The notes beneath the pieces were generated by a model, which had not been told where the DNA came from, searched no databases, and saw only the letters and a list, made by a program, of their open reading frames with translations. Positions 1 to 5,225 of a DNA stretch of 6,440 nucleotides are shown piece after piece; position 1 is the first letter of the stretch; the number at the start of each line of letters is the position of its first letter. The stretch is from CAYLOC01 sp964385195 (lineage in GTDB: Bacteria > Actinomycetota > Actinomycetes > Propionibacteriales > Nocardioidaceae): positions 1-6,440 of the forward strand of contig CAYLOC010000176.1 of NCBI GenBank assembly GCA_964385195.1, read 5' to 3'. A program made the position numbers and the translations under genes.

Positions 1-1164
1 GTGTCCTACCTGGCGATGTCGCAGTACAAGGTCGCCGGCCTGGCGCCGCCGGCGTTGAAGGCGATCTGTCCGTGGGAGGGGATGACGGACCCCTACCGTG
101 ACCTCATGCGCCCGGGCGGGCTCTACGAGCACGGCTTCACCCTCCTGTGGGCGACCGTCACCCGGCGCGCCAGCCGGCTCGACACGAACATCGGCAAGGA
201 GCAGCGGAACCGCCCGTTGCGCGACGACTGGTGGCAGGCCCTCGCGCCGGACCTGACGAAGATCGAGGTGCCGATGTTGGTCTGCACCAGCTTCTCCGAC
301 AACGCCCTGCACTCCCGGGGCTCGTTCCGCGCGTTCGAGCGGGCCGGCTCACCCCACCGGTTCGCCTACACCCACCGCGGCGGCAAGTGGACGGTCTTCT
401 ACGGCGAGCCGGCACGGCGGGCACAGCTGGCCTTCTTCGACCGCTACCTCCGCGGTCTCGACGGCCCCCAGCCTCCGCGAGTGCGGCTCGAAGTGCGAGA
501 GTCCCGGGACGAGGTCGTCTCGGTCAGGGAGGAGAGCGACTGGCCACTGGCGCACACCGAGTGGACACCGCTGTACCTGTCGCACGGCGGCCGGCTGGAT
601 GTCGACCCGGTTGACCGGGCCGGGCGCATCACGTTCCGGACCAAGCGGCAGGCCGCGGCGTTCACCTTCGCGTTCCCGGAGGAGACCGAACTCACCGGGC
701 CGATGGCGCTACGACTCTGGCTCGCTGTCGACGGGCCCGATGACGTCGACCTGGTCGTCGGGGTGGAGAAGTGGCGCGGTGCGCGGTACATCGGATTCGA
801 AGGCTCCTACGGGTTCGGTCGTGACCGGGTAGCCACCGGCTGGCAGAAGGCCTCGTTGCGCGAACTCGACGCACGGGCCTCCACCACCGGCCAACCCGTC
901 CACACGTACCGGACCCGCCAGCCGCTGCGGCCCGGCGAGATCGTGCCGGTCACCGTTGCCCTGGGGCCGTCGGCAACCCTGTTCCGCCGGGGCGAAACCC
1001 TGCGCCTTGTCGTTGCCGGGCGGTGGCTGTGGCCGACCAACCCCCTCACCGGGAACTTCCCCGCCCGCTACCGCGGCGCTCCCGTCGGCCGTTGCACCCT
1101 GCACTGGGGACCCAACCGACGGGCACACCTGCTCGTCCCCCGCATCCCGCCGCACCCCACCTGA
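1..1164 (+). CDS. CocE/NonD family serine hydrolase, 5'-truncated by window edge
   Basis: This is the C-terminal part of an alpha/beta hydrolase of the CocE/NonD (X-Pro dipeptidyl-peptidase, S15-like) family, which hydrolyses esters or amides. The first codon, GTG, is probably internal: it starts V-S-Y-L-A, which matches the second half of the G-x-S-Y nucleophile elbow, so the catalytic Ser is residue 2 and the true start lies upstream. The other triad members are probably Asp100 (in SFSDNALHSRGS) and His125 (in THRGGKW). A shortened cap region (about residues 25-85) sits between Ser and Asp. From about residue 160 to the end (387 visible codons) lies the C-terminal jelly-roll domain typical of the family. 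There is no clue to the natural substrate, and sequence alone does not support cocaine esterase activity. A 64-base gap separates it from the downstream sulfurtransferase, so co-transcription is possible. Family call is firm; substrate unknown. Confidence 0.88.
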   Translation: MSYLAMSQYKVAGLAPPALKAICPWEGMTDPYRDLMRPGGLYEHGFTLLWATVTRRASRLDTNIGKEQRNRPLRDDWWQALAPDLTKIEVPMLVCTSFSDNALHSRGSFRAFERAGSPHRFAYTHRGGKWTVFYGEPARRAQLAFFDRYLRGLDGPQPPRVRLEVRESRDEVVSVREESDWPLAHTEWTPLYLSHGGRLDVDPVDRAGRITFRTKRQAAAFTFAFPEETELTGPMALRLWLAVDGPDDVDLVVGVEKWRGARYIGFEGSYGFGRDRVATGWQKASLRELDARASTTGQPVHTYRTRQPLRPGEIVPVTVALGPSATLFRRGETLRLVVAGRWLWPTNPLTGNFPARYRGAPVGRCTLHWGPNRRAHLLVPRIPPHPT

Positions 1165-1190
1165 GTCGCGCACTCGCCCGACAGCCGGGC

Positions 1191-1232
1191 ATGAACACAT
1201 CACCTTCTACTACCTCAAGGAGAACACCATGA
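1191..1232 (+). other. Possible 13-codon upstream ORF coupled to the sulfurtransferase start
   Basis: An ATG at 1191 opens a 13-codon frame (MNTSPSTTSRRTP) whose TGA overlaps the sulfurtransferase ATG as ATGA (1229-1232). This geometry would allow translational coupling. No good ribosome-binding sequence precedes the ATG at 1191, and the peptide has no cysteine, so it is not the Cys-rich attenuator type known upstream of some mycobacterial sulfur genes. It may be chance. Confidence 0.15.
1217..1222 (+). promoter_or_regulatory. Ribosome-binding site fixing the sulfurtransferase start
   Basis: AAGGAG lies 6 bases before the ATG at 1229. The frame stays open well upstream into the hydrolase gene, so this site, together with the family N-terminus (M-S-R-T-D-V-L-V-S-A-D-W), decides the start. 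Confidence 0.85.
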
Positions 1233-2062
1233 GCCGCACTGACGTGCTCGTATCGGCCGACTGGGCCGAACGCAACCTCAGCACCCCAGGCGTCGTCTTC
1301 GTCGAAGTAGACGAAGACGTCACGGCCTACGACACCGGCCACATTCCTGGCGCGGTGAAGATGGACTGGAAGCTGGACCTGCAAGACCCTGTCCGTCGCG
1401 ACTTCGTCGACAAGGCCCAGTTCGAGGCCCTGTTGTCGAAGAAGGGAATCAGCAACGAGGACACCGTCGTGCTGTACGGCGGTAACAACAACTGGTTCGC
1501 GGCCTACGCCTACTGGTACTTCAAGCTGTACGGACACGGCAGCGTGAAGCTACTCGACGGCGGCCGCAAGAAGTGGGAGCTGGACGCGCGGCCACTCGCC
1601 GCCGATCCCGTGACGCGGCAGACCACGCCGTACCGGGCCCGCGAACAAGACCGTGCGATCCGGGCCTTCCGTGATGAGGTCGTCGCCGCGATCGGTGCAC
1701 AGAATCTCGTCGATGTTCGCTCACCGGATGAGTTCTCCGGCGCGCTGTTCGCGCCGGCGCACCTGCCGCAGGAGCAGCCCTACGTCGCGGGACACGTCCC
1801 CGGTGCGTTGAACGTGCCGTGGAGCAGGGCCGCGAACGACGACGGCACGTTCAAGTCCGACGACGAACTGCGCGAGATCTACGCCGGGGTCGACGAGTCG
1901 AAGGAGACCATCGCCTACTGCCGGATCGGTGAACGCTCAAGCCACACCTGGTTCGTGCTCAGCGAGTTGCTGGACCGAAAGCACGTCAAGAACTACGACG
2001 GCTCGTGGACCGAGTACGGTTCGCTGGTCGCCGTACCCGTCGCGCGTGGCAGCGAGTCTTGA
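1229..2062 (+). CDS. cysA: Thiosulfate sulfurtransferase (two-domain rhodanese, CysA2-like)
   Basis: Moves sulfane sulfur from thiosulfate or a persulfide to a thiophilic acceptor such as cyanide or a thiol; cytosolic. The 277-residue protein has two rhodanese domains. The N-terminal one (about 1-125) is structural: its loop reads LYGGNNNW, with no catalytic Cys. The C-terminal one (about 145-270) has the active-site loop CRIGERSS with Cys231, which would carry the persulfide. VDVRSPDEFSG and GHVPGALNVPW are the usual flanking rhodanese motifs, and NYDGSWTEYGS is the typical end. Length and sequence closely resemble mycobacterial CysA2/CysA3. Despite the symbol, it is unrelated to the sulfate-transport ATPase CysA of enteric bacteria. 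The start follows a strong AAGGAG. The next gene, 41 bases on, is an SQR-like flavoprotein, which could supply its persulfide donor. An inverted repeat lies in its early coding region (1294-1319). Confidence 0.95.
   Translation: MSRTDVLVSADWAERNLSTPGVVFVEVDEDVTAYDTGHIPGAVKMDWKLDLQDPVRRDFVDKAQFEALLSKKGISNEDTVVLYGGNNNWFAAYAYWYFKLYGHGSVKLLDGGRKKWELDARPLAADPVTRQTTPYRAREQDRAIRAFRDEVVAAIGAQNLVDVRSPDEFSGALFAPAHLPQEQPYVAGHVPGALNVPWSRAANDDGTFKSDDELREIYAGVDESKETIAYCRIGERSSHTWFVLSELLDRKHVKNYDGSWTEYGSLVAVPVARGSES
1294..1319 (+). repeat. Inverted repeat in early sulfurtransferase coding sequence
   Basis: The arms CGTCTTCGTC (1294-1303) and GACGAAGACG (1310-1319) are perfect reverse complements, 10 bp, around a 6-base loop GAAGTA. 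They fall at codons 22-31 and encode V-F-V ... D-E-D. The codons GTC/TTC/GTC and GAC/GAA/GAC are complementary, so codon preference may explain the repeat. The loop holds GTA, an uncommon Val codon in such G+C-rich DNA. A role is not shown. Confidence 0.5.
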
Positions 2063-2094
2063 ATGCGCCCGGCAGCCAAGCGCGGCGTGGTGAG

Positions 2095-2100
2095 GGAGGA
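2095..2100 (+). promoter_or_regulatory. Ribosome-binding site fixing the SQR-like gene start
   Basis: GGAGGA, within GAGGGAGGA, ends 3 bases before the ATG at 2104. The reading frame is open further upstream, inside the sulfurtransferase gene. This site and the immediate M-R-V-L-V-L-G-A-G-F-G-G Rossmann start fix the N-terminus. Confidence 0.8.
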
Positions 2101-2103
2101 ACC

Positions 2104-3246
2104 ATGAGGGTTCTGGTCCTGGGTGCGGGGTTCGGCGGCCTGGAGCTGACCACCAGACTGTCCGACGCGCTCGGTGACGAGGCTGACGTCGTCCTGATCG
2201 ACAAGTCCGGCGCGTTCGTGATGGGCTTCTCGAAGCTCGACGTCATGTTCGGCCGTACCACAGCCGACGCCGTGCGCCACTCGTACGCCGATCTCGTGAA
2301 ACCCGGCGTCCGGTTCGTACAGACCACCATCCGATCGATCGACCCCGCCAACCGAAGCGTCGAGACCGATGCCGGTCGGTTCGAGGCAGACGTGCTGGTG
2401 GTCGCACTTGGTGCGGACCTCGATCCCGCGGCGACTCCCGGCCTGGTCGAGGCGGGTATCGACTACTACACGCCGGAGGGCGCGTTCGCGGCCCGCGATG
2501 CACTGGAGTCCTTCAGTGGCGGACGTGTGGTCGTCGGCGTGACGTCCACTCCGTTCAAGTGCCCGCCCGCACCGAGCGAGACAGCCTTGATGATGCACGA
2601 CTTCTTGGTTCGTCGCGGGCTGCGCGGAGCCAGCGAGATCTCGCTGGTGATGCCGTTGGGAAGCCCGATCCCGCCGTCCCCGGAAGCGTCGAAAGCGCTG
2701 CTGGCAGCGTTCGGTGAGCGTGGGATCCACTGGCACCCCGGACGCCTCGTGCATCACCTCGACCCGAAGCGGCGCGTCGCGGTGCTCGCCGACGGTGATG
2801 AGCTGCCGTTCGACCTCTTCCTGGGCGTCCCCGTGCACCGGGTTCCCGCAGTCGTCGCGGAGTCCGGTATGTGTGTCGACGGCTGGGTTCCGGTGGACCC
2901 GCTGACACTGCAGACGCGCTTCCCCGACGTCTATGCGGTCGGGGATGTGACCAGCGTCGGGACACCCAAGGCGGGCGTGTTCTCCGAACGTCAGGCCGGT
3001 GTCGTCGCCGACCGGCTGATCGCCAGACACCGCCGGCGGGAAGTGACGTCGACCTACGACGGCACCGGCGTGTGCTACATCGAGTTCGGGCAGCGATCCG
3101 TTGCACGTGTCGAGGTCACGTTCCGCAGCGGAGAAGCGCCGGTCGGGAGCTTCGACGCCCCGTCGCCGCTGTTGTTGGAGGACAAGGCCGACTTCGGTGG
3201 CAGCCGAGCCCGACGATGGTTCGGGACGGAATGGGTCAACTACTGA
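2104..3246 (+). CDS. FAD/NAD(P)-dependent oxidoreductase, sulfide:quinone oxidoreductase-like
   Basis: A 380-residue two-dinucleotide-binding-domain flavoprotein. Residues 3-12 hold the FAD-binding GxGxxG (GAGFGG at 7-12), with Asp33 ending the second strand. The second FAD motif is TRFPDVYAVGDV (271-282), followed by PKAGVFSERQAGVVADRL, typical of the SQR/FCSD/NDH-2 group. Cys153 (in PFKCPPAPSE) and Cys324 (in YDGTGVCYIEFG) fall where the redox-active cysteine pair of sulfide:quinone oxidoreductases lies. The third SQR cysteine appears to be Tyr (near Tyr121-Tyr122). Predicted reaction: oxidation of sulfide to polysulfide or persulfide, electrons passing through FAD to quinone at the membrane face; the acceptor is inferred. 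The rhodanese gene 41 bases upstream supports sulfur chemistry. A short C-terminal tail ending RRWFGTEWVNY could touch the membrane. Alternatives are a flavocytochrome-c-like sulfide dehydrogenase subunit or another pyridine nucleotide-disulfide reductase. Fold is firm, substrate moderate. Confidence 0.85.
   Translation: MRVLVLGAGFGGLELTTRLSDALGDEADVVLIDKSGAFVMGFSKLDVMFGRTTADAVRHSYADLVKPGVRFVQTTIRSIDPANRSVETDAGRFEADVLVVALGADLDPAATPGLVEAGIDYYTPEGAFAARDALESFSGGRVVVGVTSTPFKCPPAPSETALMMHDFLVRRGLRGASEISLVMPLGSPIPPSPEASKALLAAFGERGIHWHPGRLVHHLDPKRRVAVLADGDELPFDLFLGVPVHRVPAVVAESGMCVDGWVPVDPLTLQTRFPDVYAVGDVTSVGTPKAGVFSERQAGVVADRLIARHRRREVTSTYDGTGVCYIEFGQRSVARVEVTFRSGEAPVGSFDAPSPLLLEDKADFGGSRARRWFGTEWVNY
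2630..2647. repeat. 18-bp perfect palindrome inside the SQR-like gene
   Basis: CCAGCGAGATCTCGCTGG equals its own reverse complement across all 18 bases, centred on AGATCT. It encodes the segment A-S-E-I-S-L-V. As a gapless dyad it could bind a dimeric protein, or be chance in G+C-rich coding DNA. There is no second copy in the window. Confidence 0.4.
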
Positions 3247-3312
3247 CACCGGTCCGCCGCCCGGGAGTCGCACACCAGCGGCTCCCCGTGTCGGAAGGTG
3301 GGTGAAGACGCG

Positions 3313-3954
3313 ATGGGCCGTCCCACCGCCGGCCCTCCACGGCCGGAGGCTCTCGCCAAAGGCAGGATCGAGGCGTTCTCCGATGGCGTGATCGCCGTCG
3401 CCATCACGTTGCTGGTCCTCGACCTACGGGTGCCACAGCCCGAGGTCGCCGGCACTTTGGGCCATCGGCTGGTCGACCTGTGGCCCAACTATCTTGCCTA
3501 CGTCATCTCGTTCGTCGCGATCGGCATCATGTGGATCAACCACCACACCATGCTGCGACGCCTGATCGGTGTCGACCATTGCACGCTGGTGCTGAACCTG
3601 CTGCTCCTGCTGTGCATTGTCGTGTTGCCGTTCACCACGTCCCTGCTGGCGACCTACCTTGACGCGCCGGACGGCGGACACCTCGCCGCCGTCGTCTACG
3701 CCGGAGCGCTGCTGGTGACCTCGTCGGTGTTCGTCGCCATGCAGCACCACGTCCTGGTACGCCGGCCACAGCTGCTGCGCGAACCGCTCACCCGGCCCGA
3801 GACACGAGCGATCATGGTGCGTGCTCTGGCCGCGCTCCCGACGTACCTGGTCGCCGGTGCGGGCGCGGTCGTGACGCCCTACCTCACACTCGCGATCTGC
3901 GTCGCGCTGGGCTGCTTCTACCTGTTGGCACCGCCGCCGGCGACGAAGCCGTGA
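3313..3954 (+). CDS. TMEM175 (DUF1211) family membrane channel protein
   Basis: A 213-residue integral membrane protein of the bacterial TMEM175 family, homologues of the lysosomal K+ channel; bacterial members are tetrameric cation channels of modest K+ selectivity. The family signature is at the start of helix 1: R18 followed by FSDG (22-25), with helix 1 running to about 40. Further hydrophobic segments lie near 59-77, 91-116, 124-146, 168-188 and 190-207, giving six helices. WINHH (74-78) after helix 2 is also characteristic. I chose the ATG at 3313 over the in-frame GTG at 3298: the GTG abuts its only purine-rich stretch with no spacer, while the ATG has GGTGAAG 5 bases upstream. This is a weak site, so the start is uncertain by five codons. 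It lies 66 bases after the SQR-like gene, same strand, and may be its co-transcribed partner. Its physiological role here is unknown. Confidence 0.88.
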   Translation: MGRPTAGPPRPEALAKGRIEAFSDGVIAVAITLLVLDLRVPQPEVAGTLGHRLVDLWPNYLAYVISFVAIGIMWINHHTMLRRLIGVDHCTLVLNLLLLLCIVVLPFTTSLLATYLDAPDGGHLAAVVYAGALLVTSSVFVAMQHHVLVRRPQLLREPLTRPETRAIMVRALAALPTYLVAGAGAVVTPYLTLAICVALGCFYLLAPPPATKP

Positions 3955-3970
3955 GGCCGCGGCGTTCGTC
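3942..3970. terminator. Candidate bidirectional terminator hairpin across two convergent stop codons
   Basis: GACGAAGCCG (3942-3951) pairs with CGGCGTTCGTC (3960-3970) to give a 10-bp stem with one bulged G (3964) and an 8-base loop. The loop contains the TGA of the channel gene, and the right arm runs into the stop codon of the minus-strand hydratase gene. No U-rich tract follows on either strand, so termination would be of the hairpin-only kind proposed for actinobacteria. Confidence 0.45.
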
Positions 3971-4421
3971 AGGGGATGAGCAGCGTGAGAGTGTCGGCGA
4001 CGACGGCCGGCTTGGGCGCGTCCTCGATCTCCACCGTGACCCGCAGGCTCACCCGCGTGCCTGCGCTGCCCGGGTCGACTGCGGTGACCTCAGCACCGGC
4101 GCGGATCCGGCTCCCCACCACGACGGGTGAGGGGAACCGAACCTTGTCCGTGCCGTAGTTGATCCGGGTCGCCCACCCGTCGTAGTCGACGATCTGCGCC
4201 ACCAGCAGCGGCAGCAGGGACAGCGAGAGGTAGCCATGGGCGATAGTGGCACCGAACGGGCCGGATGCTGCGCGCTCGGGGTCGACGTGGATCCACTGGT
4301 GATCGCCGGTGGCGTCGGCGAAGGCGTCGATCCGGTCCTGGTCGATCTGCAGCCAGTCGCTGTGTCCCAGGTGGTCACCGACAGCGGCGGTGAGGTCGTC
4401 GAGGGTGGAGAACCGCCTCAT
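3969..4421 (-). CDS. MaoC-type (R)-specific enoyl-CoA hydratase
   Basis: A 150-residue single hot-dog-fold protein of the MaoC/NodN-like group. It should hydrate trans-2-enoyl-CoA to (R)-3-hydroxyacyl-CoA, or the reverse, in the cytosol. The hydratase motif is clear: ATGDHQWIHVDPERA with Asp40 and His45, five apart as in known (R)-hydratases, then GPFGATIAHGYLSLSLLP (54-71), where the small-residue oxyanion segment precedes the central helix. NYGTDKVRFPSPVVVGS (88-104) is the usual strand after that helix. Closest in memory is the mycobacterial Rv0130 (HtdZ) type, about 151 residues, so this is full length. The ATG overlaps the TGA of the SDR gene as ATGA, with GGGGGA just upstream inside the SDR end; translation is probably coupled. 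Chain-length specificity cannot be read. Alternative: another MaoC-like dehydratase acting on branched or steroid side-chain CoA. Confidence 0.9.
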   Translation of the reverse strand: MRRFSTLDDLTAAVGDHLGHSDWLQIDQDRIDAFADATGDHQWIHVDPERAASGPFGATIAHGYLSLSLLPLLVAQIVDYDGWATRINYGTDKVRFPSPVVVGSRIRAGAEVTAVDPGSAGTRVSLRVTVEIEDAPKPAVVADTLTLLIP

Positions 4422-5179
4422 CCCCGGGGTCCCCCGGCGACGTACAACACCTGGCCGGACACGAACGAGGCACCCTCGCTGACGAAGAACGACACCGCGT
4501 GCGCGATGTCCTCCGGTTGGCCCACGCGCGGCACCGGTGTCTCCTTGGCTCGGGCGGCCTTGAAGTCCTCGAAGTCAACGCCGACCCGCTCCGCGGTCGC
4601 CCGGGTCATCTCGGTCTCGATGAACCCGGGTGCCACCGCGTTGACGGTCACGCCGAACTTCCCGAGCTCGATGGAGAGAGTCTTGGTGAACCCCTGCATC
4701 CCGGCCTTGGCCGCGGAGTAGTTCGCCTGGCCGCGGTTGCCCAGCGCTCCGGTGCTGGAGAGGTTGACAATCCGTCCCCAGCCCACCTTCGTCATGTGCG
4801 CCTGAGCAGCGCGGCTCATCAAGAACGCCCCTCGCAGGTGGACAGCAAGCACCTGGTCCCAGTCGTCCGCAGACATCTTGAACAGCAGGTTGTCCCGGGT
4901 GATCCCGGCGTTGTTGACCAGCACGACCGGAGGTCCGAGCTCCTCCGCGACTCGCGACACGGCGTTGTTCACCGCGGTCTCGTCGCTGACGTCGACACCG
5001 ACCGCGAGCGCCTTCCCGCCACCGGCCGTGATCGTCTCGACCGTCCCGCTGCACGCGGCAGCATCCAGGTCGAGAACACCGACGCTGAAGCCGTCCTGGC
5101 CGAGCCGCCGCGCGACCGCGGCGCCGATGCCACGGGCCGCGCCGGTCACGATCGCCACCCGCTGGTTCGTGGAGTCCAT
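4418..5179 (-). CDS. SDR family 3-oxoacyl-ACP/CoA reductase (FabG-like)
   Basis: A 253-residue classical short-chain dehydrogenase/reductase that interconverts 3-oxoacyl and (R)-3-hydroxyacyl thioesters. Cofactor motif TGAARGIG is at 12-19 and NNAG at 89-92. Catalytic Ser141 (in NLSSTGA), Tyr154 and Lys158 (YSAAK) are present, followed by VNAVAPGFIETEM. Strand 2 ends GVLDLD with Asp37, which in SDRs usually favours NAD(H) over NADP(H), so an oxidative or CoA-level role is plausible. The position normally holding the fourth catalytic residue, Asn, reads His114 (VLAVHLRGAF). The ATG at 5179 has GAAGGG 7 bases upstream (5187-5192). An in-frame ATG 20 codons earlier would run into the divergent deaminase gene and adds nothing SDR-like. 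The following hydratase gene overlaps its stop by four bases, so the two products probably act on the same acyl thioester pool. I avoid fabG as symbol because it is probably not the essential fatty-acid-synthesis reductase. Confidence 0.92.
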   Translation of the reverse strand: MDSTNQRVAIVTGAARGIGAAVARRLGQDGFSVGVLDLDAAACSGTVETITAGGGKALAVGVDVSDETAVNNAVSRVAEELGPPVVLVNNAGITRDNLLFKMSADDWDQVLAVHLRGAFLMSRAAQAHMTKVGWGRIVNLSSTGALGNRGQANYSAAKAGMQGFTKTLSIELGKFGVTVNAVAPGFIETEMTRATAERVGVDFEDFKAARAKETPVPRVGQPEDIAHAVSFFVSEGASFVSGQVLYVAGGPRG

Positions 5180-5225
5180 TCGGCGTCCCTTCTCTCTCGT
5201 TCGTCCCTCCTGGAAGGATAGAGGT
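5180..5225. promoter_or_regulatory. 46-base divergent start region between SDR and adenosine deaminase
   Basis: Both start codons face outward across 46 bases, which hold both ribosome-binding sites: GAAGGG on the minus strand (5187-5192) and GGAAGGA on the plus strand (5212-5218). On the minus strand TATCCT (revcomp of 5214-5219) could be a -10 element, giving a leader of roughly 30 bases, but no convincing -35 is visible. The two promoters must overlap each other or the opposing coding regions. Promoter calls are weak. Confidence 0.35.
5212..5218 (+). promoter_or_regulatory. Ribosome-binding site fixing the adenosine deaminase start
   Basis: GGAAGGA ends 7 bases before the ATG at 5226. The frame is open for over 300 bases upstream, antisense to the SDR gene. 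This site and the family N-terminus (KVVLHDHLDGG soon after the start) rule out the longer frame. Confidence 0.8.

Noticed and set aside
1176..1190. Short hairpin GCCCG/CGGGC after the hydrolase gene as a terminator
   Set aside because: Only 5 bp with a 5-base loop and no U-run. Too weak and too common in such DNA to call.
956..1228. Longer start for the sulfurtransferase, inside the hydrolase gene
   Set aside because: The extension is Pro/Ser/Thr-rich shadow sequence, and homologues start at the ATG preceded by AAGGAG.
1737..1757. 8-bp inverted repeat CCGGCGCG/CGCGCCGG with a 5-base loop in the sulfurtransferase gene
   Set aside because: Made only of G and C within coding sequence for F-S-G-A-L-F-A-P-A. 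Expected from composition.
1993..3273. 426-codon minus-strand frame opposite the SQR-like gene
   Set aside because: Antisense shadow of a gene with clear FAD-binding motifs. No recognisable domain and no plausible ribosome-binding context.
3252..3290. GGGAG/CTCCC pairing between the flavoprotein and channel genes as a terminator
   Set aside because: Five pairs across a long loop with no U-tract. Not enough to separate the two genes into different transcripts.
3298..3312. GTG start for the channel gene, five codons earlier
   Set aside because: Its purine-rich stretch touches the GTG with no spacer. The ATG at 3313 is slightly better, though neither site is strong.
4878..5225. Longer start for adenosine deaminase
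   Set aside because: The extension is antisense to the SDR gene and not deaminase-like. The start at 5226 has a proper GGAAGGA.
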